64,000 bases of DNA from Sulfobacillus sp. Its GTDB lineage: Bacteria > Bacillota > Sulfobacillia > Sulfobacillales > Sulfobacillaceae. The notes beneath the pieces were generated by a model, which worked only from the letters and a program-made list of their open reading frames with translations, searched no databases and had not been told where the DNA came from. Shown here piece after piece: positions 25,016-33,725 of the stretch; within the stretch, counting starts at the first letter, position 1, and each line of letters starts with the position of its first letter. The stretch spans positions 1-64,000 of the forward strand of contig DAHWKJ010000037.1 of the NCBI GenBank assembly GCA_027343695.1, in the 5' to 3' direction. The translations under genes were made by a program, and so were the position numbers.

Positions 25016-26407
25016 TCAAGTCAGTGGCGCTGAGATTGCAAATTGATCCTCTCGATGAAAAATCCCCCACTCTAAAGCTTCCAACGCCCGTGGGGAAAGT
25101 TTGGTCTTCGCATCGGGACGCATAATATTCAGGACCTCATCCAGGTTGAGTTGGCGACGATAAGGGCGAGCATGCGCTAGCGCATCAAACACGTCAGCAA
25201 CCGCCACAATCTGGGCCCCTAAAGGAACATCGGCGTCTCGGATGCCTCGATAGTACCCGGTACCATCTAACCGCTCATGATGCGACGCAGCCACTTGAGC
25301 AATCTCTCGGATCGGTTCAATGGGTTCCAAAATATGATAAGTAAGTTCCGGGTGTGTTTCAATTTGCCGTCGTTCCTCGCCGTCTAAGGGACCCGGTTTA
25401 TCTAAAATTAGGTTACTCACCCCTAACTTTCCCAAATCGTGAAAAAACCCTGCCAATAAGGTTTCTTGCTGAGCACGCGTGTCGAGTCCCATGATGTCGG
25501 CAAGACTCGCGGCGTACCGTGCGGTACGCACCGAATGCATAGCCGTCCAGGACGATTTCGTATCGACAATTTCCCCAAAGACCCGCGCAATATGTAACAG
25601 CTGGTCCAAACTCGTGAGGGAGATGGTTGATGGAGCAGGGTCCAGACTCGCAATCGCTTCGGGACCTGATACTGTGGATAAGTCTTGCCAGTAAACCGGC
25701 TTGTCCGCTGCAGCGAGAAAGATATCCACCAAGTTCGGATCGAACCAAGTTCCCCGCCGTTCACGGGCCACTTGGAGCGCTCCACCGGGGCCAAACCGAT
25801 TCCAATAGACTTCCACGGTTTGCGATAAACCAAGAATCCTTCCTAAGAGGGGGATTTCTTCGCCCTGTAAACCCCTCGGGTGCCCGGATCCGTCCCAGTG
25901 TTCGTCGAGATTCAAGACCGCTTCTGGGGCAATCGCCACCCAACCCAGTTGACGCACCACATCCGCGCCTCGAGTGCAACGCATCTCGACCAGTTCTCGA
26001 GCCGCCTTGGGCCCTCGACGACCCACAGAAGCGATCTGGCTGAGACGTTGCCACCAGGGCGCCCCTGGTTTGGACTGACCTATCGCGTACCGCGTGGCCA
26101 TTAATAAATTGGACCAATTGACCGCCTTTAAGGCGTGTTTAGCCGTCCTGTCATCGGTCCCAAACCACGAGCTCACTTGTTGGGAGTTGGCCGAGCATCC
26201 GGCATCTTTCAGGAGTAACGCATAATACAGTTCCCCACGCATCGCTTGCGATAGGCCTAAAGTTTGGCCAATCGTCATCCCGATCCAACAGGTTCGGATG
26301 GCGTGCCCCATAGGTTCGCCCTCGGTCAGGTCTAACGCCCTCGATAATGATGCCACCAATTGGGCCGTGGATATGTCTGTGTGTGTCGATACAGTTTCGA
26401 CCATCAT
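25016..26407 (-). CDS. Tandem HD-domain protein, C-terminal HD-GYP phosphodiesterase
   Basis: A 463-residue cytosolic protein with two HD-GYP-like halves. The C-terminal half has HSVRTARYAASLA, the metal motif FFHDLGKLG (about 322) and HHERLDGTGYYRG (about 375), a GYP-loop variant with GYY, followed by IVAVADVFDALAHARPYR. The N-terminal half repeats the pattern in degenerate form: LLLKDAGC in place of the HD and HWDGSGHPRGL, so it is probably regulatory. The family hydrolyses cyclic di-GMP or related nucleotides; substrate unproven. The ATG follows GAGAGGTGAACGGACC. No receiver or GAF domain. Confidence 0.85.
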   Translation of the reverse strand: MMVETVSTHTDISTAQLVASLSRALDLTEGEPMGHAIRTCWIGMTIGQTLGLSQAMRGELYYALLLKDAGCSANSQQVSSWFGTDDRTAKHALKAVNWSNLLMATRYAIGQSKPGAPWWQRLSQIASVGRRGPKAARELVEMRCTRGADVVRQLGWVAIAPEAVLNLDEHWDGSGHPRGLQGEEIPLLGRILGLSQTVEVYWNRFGPGGALQVARERRGTWFDPNLVDIFLAAADKPVYWQDLSTVSGPEAIASLDPAPSTISLTSLDQLLHIARVFGEIVDTKSSWTAMHSVRTARYAASLADIMGLDTRAQQETLLAGFFHDLGKLGVSNLILDKPGPLDGEERRQIETHPELTYHILEPIEPIREIAQVAASHHERLDGTGYYRGIRDADVPLGAQIVAVADVFDALAHARPYRRQLNLDEVLNIMRPDAKTKLSPRALEALEWGIFHREDQFAISAPLT

Positions 26408-26489
26408 GGTCCGTTCACCTCTCTCCCAGGTTACCAGGGATCCAACGGTTCCCCTAGGTTATACGAGGGATTTGAGGAAAGAGATCGAA

Positions 26490-27521
26490 TCAAAGGGACC
26501 AACGCCAGGCCTTTCGGGAAGTTAACGCCCAACAATCAATCACGTAATGATGAATTGAGCTTTGCACTAGATAAAGATTCCCCTCTGGACTAACCCGGCC
26601 GTAGACCGCGCTATAAATTGGAACCGCATGCACCTCGATGTCGTTAATCAAGGTACCCGCAGGAGACACCACGAGGACCCGCGCTCGATGCGGGTAGGTA
26701 AGATTAATGCCCACATAGGCCCATCCCATTCGATTAACCCCCAAGAGGCAACTTTCTAAGATCGGGATCGGAGATTTTATTGAAATCTGGCTCACATATT
26801 GACCATCCCAGCGATACACGTCGATGTGACGATGGTATCGTTGATGCGACGGCGGGACCACATAGAGTTCGCCAGATGGGCTAATCTCAAAGCTTTGCAG
26901 GATCCCGATCGGGCCATGTCCCGCCAGCGGCGTCAGGCCGGCATTCTCGCCACCCTGAGCCCTCGCCAATTCACGCACAAACTGCCCCTTGCGATTATAT
27001 TCATTGAGCATCATCTGGTATTGCCCTTGACCAAACCCTAGGACTTGAACCACAATCTGACCCTCAGGTCCCACGCCAAGATGCCAAATGGCTTCGGTCA
27101 CACCTTTTTCTTGCGGGATTTTTATGAGTCGGGATATCCTCCCCGATCCCAACCGCCACACCCCTAGTTGCCGGTTGTCCGCCACTAAGATGGCGCCAGA
27201 AGGTGTTACGGCTACATCTTCCACCATCAACGGGGCCGCCTCCAGCACTTGGGAATGGTGCGCCCGTACGATGATTCGATTGTTATAACTATCGGCCACG
27301 ACGAGTCGTTTACCGAGCAGAGCGAATGCCAGGGGCCCGTAGTGTCGACCGTCCAGTCCAATCGATTCTCCTACACGGTTTGAACTGGTGCCATACGAAG
27401 CTTTCCACACGACACGGGGAGGCTCTCTCAGGGCGACGATCGTCACTCGGTGCAAACCTAGCCCGAAGACCAATAAGCCCAAAATTCCCACCGCGATGAC
27501 GATGCTCCGGATTCGACGCAT
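26490..27521 (-). CDS. Exported beta-propeller (NHL-like) protein, unknown function
   Basis: A 343-residue protein with an N-terminal hydrophobic segment at about 7-27 (signal anchor) and then repeated units of about 45 residues rich in VVADSYNNRIIV / ILVADNRQLGVWRL / GELYVVPPS / GNLYLVQSS patterns, as in NHL or SBBP beta propellers. Such domains are extracytoplasmic binding or scaffold modules. No catalytic motif is visible. It starts 30 nt after addA on the same strand, and the HD-GYP gene follows at 82 nt; a functional link to either is not evident. Confidence 0.7.
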   Translation of the reverse strand: MRRIRSIVIAVGILGLLVFGLGLHRVTIVALREPPRVVWKASYGTSSNRVGESIGLDGRHYGPLAFALLGKRLVVADSYNNRIIVRAHHSQVLEAAPLMVEDVAVTPSGAILVADNRQLGVWRLGSGRISRLIKIPQEKGVTEAIWHLGVGPEGQIVVQVLGFGQGQYQMMLNEYNRKGQFVRELARAQGGENAGLTPLAGHGPIGILQSFEISPSGELYVVPPSHQRYHRHIDVYRWDGQYVSQISIKSPIPILESCLLGVNRMGWAYVGINLTYPHRARVLVVSPAGTLINDIEVHAVPIYSAVYGRVSPEGNLYLVQSSIHHYVIDCWALTSRKAWRWSL

Positions 27522-27550
27522 AACGGGTCACCTCTTCGATACCCTATGCG

Positions 27551-30430
27551 TCAGAGATGATTTCCAGACATGCCTAGGGGATCCTCGCGGCGCAGCGCGT
27601 TCCCGTCCCAGATCCAATATTGGTAAGGAGTCAGGGCTTGTTCGAGAATCTTAAAATCCGGCCAAAAATCTGCGGGTTTGCGGTCCGGGTCCACCATCCG
27701 GATGACTTCAAACCTCCCGTCGTTCTCGGTCACGAAGTCCACTACAGTGATGCCGTAAGCGCCCGAGACGCTCACCTGACTCGCCCACTTGTGGGATTTC
27801 ATGCTCTGCCAAAAGTCCTGACTATCCCACGGAATCCAGGCTGCGTGAGGCGCCTTCCCTTCAAGCCAACGCCGAATGCGTTCTTGCAGTGCCCGTTCCC
27901 GGCGATTGGGCCTCCACGTTTCAGAGCTGACGGGTCCCAGATCCGGGCGAGGTACCCAGACCGTCGGTGTTTTAGGCTCAGCACCGGCCGTCCCAGCCCA
28001 GTCATCGACCCCTGTACCGATCCGATGATCACTCAAGGTAAAAAACTCAAAAGGATCGGTTTGATGGGTCGGCCACGCGTCGATCACCGCTAAATAGTCA
28101 CGCGCCCGTGTTAACGCCACATATAAGAGCCGCTGCTGTTCTGCGGCATCCCGTAATCCATCCTGGTAGATCTGTTCTTCCCACCCGGGAGACATAAGTC
28201 CCGATACCTTCATCACCGGCCTACCTCCGACCCCCAATATCACGGGTCCATGGGAGGTCGATGCCTTGGACCAGTTGGTCACAATCACCAACGGCCACTC
28301 GAGCCCCTTACTACGGTGCACCGTAGAAAAATGCACTGCTTCGAGCTCACCCACCAAGAGACCTTCTTCCTCATTGGCCCCCTCGCGCACCTTGCCCTGA
28401 ATCCATTCTGTAAATCGGTCAATACCCCAAGAATGACCCAGGTGATGACTGAGAAAAGCCAGTTTATCTAAGTTGGCTAGAGCCGCAGCGTCTTGACGGG
28501 TGGCCAATGTCCCTCGCATTTTGGTGGTCTCAAGCACTTGAAATAGCAGAGCTTCAGGATGAAGGGCCCACCAATCCGTGAACCACCCAGCCATTACCCG
28601 AAGCCATGTTCCCACCTTGGTCTCAGGCTGCGCCAGACGGTAGTCTAATCCATAGTCCGCGCGATGCCGGGCAATCTCCTCAAGACCTAAGCCCACCCAG
28701 GGAGATACCAAAAATGCCGCCACACTGACTTCATCGCGAGGACTTTGTAAGGCGAGCAATAGCGCCGCATATCCCCGGATTTCATCACGGCGAAAAAACC
28801 CGGTGCCGCTCTCTTTAGCCAGCGGAATCCCTTCTTGGGTAAATACCTCATCGAACACATCCAAACCAGTCCGTGTCGGCATAATCAGCACCATATCTCT
28901 ATAGCGAATGGGACGAATGGCGTTCGCTGGTTTATCATAGACCGGCCACTCTTCGGAAATCGCCCGCTTAATAAGTAAAGCCGCCTGGCCGGCTACAGCG
29001 CGGCGCCTGTCATCAGCGCGACCTGTCATCGGTCCACCGTCGACAATGACATGGGGGAAGGAATCCTGGCGATCATGGGTCTCTAGGGGCTGAAACACTG
29101 GAATGTAAGGTCGTTCCGGGTCGGGCAACACGGGAAATTTCTTCGAAAAGTATTGGTTGATCGCCCCCAGGATTGCGGGATGTGACCGAAAATTATGCGT
29201 AATCGGCGTGACGGAGGCGTCTGGCCGCTCCGAGAAGTTTTGCCGCACCGACGCGTAAAGTTCTACGTCGGCGCCGCGAAAGCGATAGATGGCCTGTTTG
29301 GGATCCCCCACTAACAGCAAGTTCCCCGCCCGACCCTGGGTCAAGGTTAGAATAATCTCGGTTTGAATCGGATCGGTATCTTGAAATTCATCCACCATCA
29401 TCATGTCAAAACTGTCACGGATGCGATCCACCACCACCGGATGGGATCGGACTAAGTCACGCGTCTTACGCAGAAGGCCGTCAAAACTCATCAGATTTTT
29501 AGCATAGGTCCACGCTTGCCACCGGGGTCCGAAATCCGTTTGCACCGCCAACACCAATCGGGTTAACAAATAGTCGGCTAGAGCGCCTTGCCATTCTAAA
29601 ATTTTGGGGTTCAGGGTCTCTCGAATCCACACTTTTTGCTCCGTTAGGCGGTCAGGATGACCCCATCCCTTCTTGTTTCCTTTCGGCGCCGAGAATGGCC
29701 AGCCTTGCACAGTCCGGATCCAACCCCAAGCATCCCGGGCTCGGTGGGTGAGAAAGCGGCTGAGGTCACTGATTTGGCGACGGCCTGGTTCGTCTGGATC
29801 CGCTTCCTGCTCAGCAATCCGCACCCATCCTTTGAGATCCTCTTCAAGGTCCTGAAGATCTGTCGGACTGACCGGCACATCCATCGGGGGAATGGCAAGC
29901 ATTTCCCATTGCGAGATCGTACGGATCATTTCGCGTAGTTGATGCAGACTGATATTGGCTGCTAAGAAATCGTCCACCACACCGTGAGCTTCACGACCCG
30001 TCTCGAGCCAATCGTCTAATGCCTCTTCCCACAGTTGATCCGCATCATAGGGATCTAAGATGTCAAAGCCCACCGGAACCTTGGCTTCTTGAGGATATTG
30101 CTGGAGCAAGGAAAGACAGAGGCCGTGAATGGTGGTAATGCGACTGTTGGAAAGATGTTGTAAAGCGCTCGCTGCCACGTCCCTATACTCTCCCGACAGA
30201 GCAGCTTCCAATCCTTGGGTGAGACGCAGACGAATCTCTAGCGCAGCCTTCTCCATAAACGTAATGAGGATGATACGTTCTACCGGGATGCGCCGCACCA
30301 GAATGGCGTGAAGCGCGCGTTCTACCAAGAGCGTCGTTTTCCCGGTCCCCGCACCAGCTTCCACCAACAAATCCTGTGAAAACTCCTCGATTACACGATG
30401 CCGCGCGCTGTCGTCTTTAGGCTTCATCAT
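27551..30430 (-). CDS. addA: AddA-type ATP-dependent helicase (RecB-like), with eroded nuclease motif
   Basis: A 959-residue superfamily 1A helicase. All helicase motifs are present: I EAGAGTGKTTLL (about 26), Ia LITFMEKAALEI, II MMVDEFQDTDP (about 345), III LLVGDPKQAIYRFRGAD, IV THNFRSHPAIL, V FSTVHRSKGLEWPL, VI LLYVALTRARDYL. The C-terminal region where AddA should carry the GxxD...DxK nuclease site reads VVDFVTENDGRFEVIRMVDP, so the expected DYKT lysine is missing. The ATG pair at 30430/30427 is chosen because addB ends at 30417 (14-nt overlap); a frame to 30544 would lie inside addB. It is shorter than B. subtilis AddA (over 1200 aa). Role: with AddB, double-strand-break resection. Confidence 0.85.
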   Translation of the reverse strand: MMKPKDDSARHRVIEEFSQDLLVEAGAGTGKTTLLVERALHAILVRRIPVERIILITFMEKAALEIRLRLTQGLEAALSGEYRDVAASALQHLSNSRITTIHGLCLSLLQQYPQEAKVPVGFDILDPYDADQLWEEALDDWLETGREAHGVVDDFLAANISLHQLREMIRTISQWEMLAIPPMDVPVSPTDLQDLEEDLKGWVRIAEQEADPDEPGRRQISDLSRFLTHRARDAWGWIRTVQGWPFSAPKGNKKGWGHPDRLTEQKVWIRETLNPKILEWQGALADYLLTRLVLAVQTDFGPRWQAWTYAKNLMSFDGLLRKTRDLVRSHPVVVDRIRDSFDMMMVDEFQDTDPIQTEIILTLTQGRAGNLLLVGDPKQAIYRFRGADVELYASVRQNFSERPDASVTPITHNFRSHPAILGAINQYFSKKFPVLPDPERPYIPVFQPLETHDRQDSFPHVIVDGGPMTGRADDRRRAVAGQAALLIKRAISEEWPVYDKPANAIRPIRYRDMVLIMPTRTGLDVFDEVFTQEGIPLAKESGTGFFRRDEIRGYAALLLALQSPRDEVSVAAFLVSPWVGLGLEEIARHRADYGLDYRLAQPETKVGTWLRVMAGWFTDWWALHPEALLFQVLETTKMRGTLATRQDAAALANLDKLAFLSHHLGHSWGIDRFTEWIQGKVREGANEEEGLLVGELEAVHFSTVHRSKGLEWPLVIVTNWSKASTSHGPVILGVGGRPVMKVSGLMSPGWEEQIYQDGLRDAAEQQRLLYVALTRARDYLAVIDAWPTHQTDPFEFFTLSDHRIGTGVDDWAGTAGAEPKTPTVWVPRPDLGPVSSETWRPNRRERALQERIRRWLEGKAPHAAWIPWDSQDFWQSMKSHKWASQVSVSGAYGITVVDFVTENDGRFEVIRMVDPDRKPADFWPDFKILEQALTPYQYWIWDGNALRREDPLGMSGNHL

Positions 30431-32795
30431 CTGCCCCCGTATTCCCTTCCATCCATAACGCCATAAATTCTTTGTGGTGCACCAGCTTAGTCTGTGCAAT
30501 ATGGCGGACATTGGCTGGGCATAGCAATCGATAATCACAGACACGGCACGGATCAGATTTCGGATCCGGGGTCGGGAAGAATTCCCCCTGCCGGATACGG
30601 CCTAAGATGCCGTCCACCACCCTTCGGGCTTCTCGATCCGTGCCCTCATCACCCAGCACCTCTCGCGCCCGAAAATGATTTTTTTCGGTGATGCCCCACA
30701 GCACCCCCCGTACACTCTGACGATCGGGGAATCGGTCTCGCCACGCGCTCAGATAGACAGGGATCTGCAACTGATCTGGCCCGACCTTTTCTGGATTCGT
30801 GATGTGTCCGGTCTTGAAATCCACGACCGTATCGTGAGTCCTGTAATGTTCGAGCCGATCTAGCCGCATCCGAATCGACCATAGGTCTTTATCCAGCCGA
30901 TAGTCCCACACCCATTCGACCTCAGCCTGCACCGAGTCCGGTACCTCTCCCGCTTGGATGCCGGCCCATACATACTGCAGGTTAGCTTCTAGACGATGCT
31001 GGGATTGGCGAACCACCGTCGTTAGAAGACCATCCGGAGGCTTTACAGCCTTCATCGCGTTACGAACGGCTACGGACACCGAGAGGGTCGGATCTTGGCT
31101 CAGATAGTAGAGGGCTAAATGCGCCCATTGTCCATAAAGCGCCGGCAATTCACGCATCGGGTCGTCATTCCAGGGCTTTAACCCTAGGCCCCGGGATAAG
31201 AAGTAGGCTCGAGGACAAGCTCCAAACTTTTCCAAATCAGAAACCGAAATGGTTGTCGCGGGTAACCCAGTTTGCACCCCAAACGCCCCGGTTCCATACC
31301 ACTCGGCGTACCAGGCTAAACTTGCCGGCTCCGCTTTTGGTTCTTGAATCGACCATAGCGAGTGAAAGGGCCGCTCTCCGGTCTCTCCAAAAGCGAAGAG
31401 AGTGTTATTAGCCACCTCTGTCAGTCGTGACTGAACCCGATCGACGAGTCTTTCGTGGGCCTTTTGCAGTAAAGGAATCGCGCCATCGGAGAGCCCCAAG
31501 CCCCTCCCCCAAGGTCGCGATAACTGCCTAAAGGCTTCGGGAGCTACCATCACCTCGTCAGCCGCCATAGCGGCCGCATCCGACGCCCGCACCACCCATA
31601 CGGCCTCTATCGGGTAGGCTCCTGGCGGTTCTATTGCGTATTCGGGTAGTATCGTCATCTCGCGACGCAATAGATCCTGGTCCGGCGCGGGATAGACCAC
31701 GGAGAGCGCATCCCAGCGTTTCACGACGGGAGCCAGGGGGGCCAAGGCCGGGATCTTAGTGGCCGCCTCAAGCACCAGGTGCCGTGACTGGTCCCATCCG
31801 GTCATGGTATCCGACGCTGAACCCCACGTATTCAACCAGTCGGCCAGATCCGGATAGCGGTCTTGCAGTCGGCGCCAGGAGCGGGGGGCTGCTTTTCCAA
31901 GGCATAACGCGCGCCAAATCGAGCGCGCCTCATAGGACACGACCGACCCCGTCCTCGCAGCAATCCCCACCTGACGAAGGGCTAGAGCAATCCGCCACTG
32001 ATCATCCTCGTCAGCAATCACCATCATGTCCTGAGGCAGCACCCCGATCTGTAAACGCTCTGCGATCAGCCGGGTGATGGCCTGGGGTCCTAGGTATTCC
32101 TTAGGTAGGCTGATAGTCTTCCTAACGGGCCCTCCTCCGGTTTTTGTTAGCACGCGGAGAGAAACCTCCCTCGGCCCGTTCACCCGTTCGGACGCATCCA
32201 GACCATAGATCACGCAAGGATGGTACCGGCCCATGGTCTCAATCAGCCGCCATTCAATCGGCGCGAACGATAAAAATCCCCAAAAAATAATCCCGTCTAT
32301 CGAGGATTCCAGCACGCTCCAGTGTTCTCTGGCATATTCATACAGTCGCACGGTATCGTAAAGGTCTCCGGTAAACACGTGCCGGTTGAGCCAGCGGATC
32401 GTCATTGCGAGCGCCAGATCATTATCGTCTAAATTGTCTGGAGAAATATTTTGATAACGACATTCTATTGCGGCCCGAATGACGGTAAGATAGAGGCCCG
32501 GGATGTCTCGGGATAGATGCGCGATAATATCGGGGGGCATTGTGGCTTCAAGAACGTGGTCGGCCTGTTCGGGCCAACGGCGAAAATGGCTTGGCATAAG
32601 GCCCCAGAGCCACTCCACCCAGGTCACAATATTAACGTTCACCAGGGGCGTGCGCGTGCGAAGCCAATCCGCCACAGGGCGTGATGGCACAATGATTACG
32701 AGTGGCTTTAGGGGGTCTCGGCGGTGGCGCATGAGGTGCTTGAAGTCGGCTAACAAATCTGGACCAGCGCCCGAGCGAATTTGGATAATAGGCAT
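30417..32795 (-). CDS. addB: AddB-like helicase-dead subunit with PD-(D/E)XK nuclease and Fe-S cysteines
   Basis: A 792-residue protein paired with AddA. The N-terminal half is UvrD-like but has no Walker A (RSGAGPDLLADF at the expected site), so it is probably a structural, Chi-scanning type module. The C-terminal nuclease domain has DTVVDFKTGH (about 658) and LQIPVYLSAW. The Fe-S cysteine quartet is one Cys in ACPRAYFLSRGL (about 526) and three in DPCRVCDYRLLCPA near 750. The ATG at 32795 is chosen for its AGGAGGGG ribosome-binding site; the frame extends 24 codons upstream. Shorter than B. subtilis AddB (about 1160 aa). Divergent from the HAD gene. Confidence 0.82.
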   Translation of the reverse strand: MPIIQIRSGAGPDLLADFKHLMRHRRDPLKPLVIIVPSRPVADWLRTRTPLVNVNIVTWVEWLWGLMPSHFRRWPEQADHVLEATMPPDIIAHLSRDIPGLYLTVIRAAIECRYQNISPDNLDDNDLALAMTIRWLNRHVFTGDLYDTVRLYEYAREHWSVLESSIDGIIFWGFLSFAPIEWRLIETMGRYHPCVIYGLDASERVNGPREVSLRVLTKTGGGPVRKTISLPKEYLGPQAITRLIAERLQIGVLPQDMMVIADEDDQWRIALALRQVGIAARTGSVVSYEARSIWRALCLGKAAPRSWRRLQDRYPDLADWLNTWGSASDTMTGWDQSRHLVLEAATKIPALAPLAPVVKRWDALSVVYPAPDQDLLRREMTILPEYAIEPPGAYPIEAVWVVRASDAAAMAADEVMVAPEAFRQLSRPWGRGLGLSDGAIPLLQKAHERLVDRVQSRLTEVANNTLFAFGETGERPFHSLWSIQEPKAEPASLAWYAEWYGTGAFGVQTGLPATTISVSDLEKFGACPRAYFLSRGLGLKPWNDDPMRELPALYGQWAHLALYYLSQDPTLSVSVAVRNAMKAVKPPDGLLTTVVRQSQHRLEANLQYVWAGIQAGEVPDSVQAEVEWVWDYRLDKDLWSIRMRLDRLEHYRTHDTVVDFKTGHITNPEKVGPDQLQIPVYLSAWRDRFPDRQSVRGVLWGITEKNHFRAREVLGDEGTDREARRVVDGILGRIRQGEFFPTPDPKSDPCRVCDYRLLCPANVRHIAQTKLVHHKEFMALWMEGNTGADDEA

Positions 32796-32888
32796 AAGGG
32801 ACCCCTCCTGCATCAAACATTCGACAGGAACTGAAATATTCCCTGCTCCCAGCATGGTAGGGAACACATCGAATCGAGGGATGATGGC

Positions 32889-33725
32889 ATGATTAAACTA
32901 ATTGCTTGTGATCTCGACGGTACTTTACTCGACTCCGACGCCCGGTTACGCCAGGCTTCATCGACATTGCTTCGACGCCTCTGGAAAGACGGCATCATTG
33001 TCGCCCTTGCCACCGGCCGGAGTTGGCGAACAGCATTAAAATTTCAGCAACAACTGGGCATTACAGGACCCATTATTGCCCATAACGGAGGATACGTCTT
33101 TGACCCCCGCGAATCCTATGACACGTACCGCCGAGACGTACCGATTGCCACCGCAAGACGCATGCTAGACTGGGCCACCGCACATCAAACCATGTTACGG
33201 TGTTATCTCGGTTATAGGCACCCTGTGATCTTTAACTTCTTTGACGATTGCCACCGGACTCAGTTTTTACGGGCCGAGGATGTCGTCCTGAGTCGAGATG
33301 CCCAAAACCTCACCGTGAATCCTTTGGAAATTTTCTTATTCGGCACCCATCAGATTGCTCCATTTATCGAGGAGTTCGGTATGCGCGGCCGAGACTATGA
33401 GCTCGTGGTCTTCAGCCATGACAACCATCAGGAAATCAATATCTGCGCTCCCGATGTAGATAAGGTTGACGCCCTGCAATTCTTATGCCATACGCTCCGC
33501 ATTAGCCGTGACTCGGTTATGGCACTCGGCGATGGGCTCAATGATGTACAAATGCTGGCCTGGGCAGGCACCGCGGTCGCCATCGGCGACGGAGCCCCCG
33601 AATGTCGCATCAATCCGCGCTATGTTACCGCGCTGGGATCACCTGATCCTGTTGCCGAAGCCCTGCTGTGGGCAATGGATGAAGGGCTCTTCTCTACTCT
33701 AAGCCTCGAGCAACGAGTGGATTAA
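32889..33725 (+). CDS. Cof-type HAD-superfamily phosphatase
   Basis: A 278-residue cytosolic hydrolase with the four HAD motifs: I LIACDLDGTLLD (Asp nucleophile), II ALATGRS, III the Lys in DVDKVDALQFL and IV MALGDGLNDVQMLAWAG. The large C2 cap between II and III is typical of the Cof/YkrA sugar-phosphate or FMN phosphatase group; substrate unknown. ATG with GAGGGATGATGGC. It stands alone on the plus strand, divergent from addB and overlapping hutH by 27 nt tail to tail. Confidence 0.9.
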   Translation: MIKLIACDLDGTLLDSDARLRQASSTLLRRLWKDGIIVALATGRSWRTALKFQQQLGITGPIIAHNGGYVFDPRESYDTYRRDVPIATARRMLDWATAHQTMLRCYLGYRHPVIFNFFDDCHRTQFLRAEDVVLSRDAQNLTVNPLEIFLFGTHQIAPFIEEFGMRGRDYELVVFSHDNHQEINICAPDVDKVDALQFLCHTLRISRDSVMALGDGLNDVQMLAWAGTAVAIGDGAPECRINPRYVTALGSPDPVAEALLWAMDEGLFSTLSLEQRVD

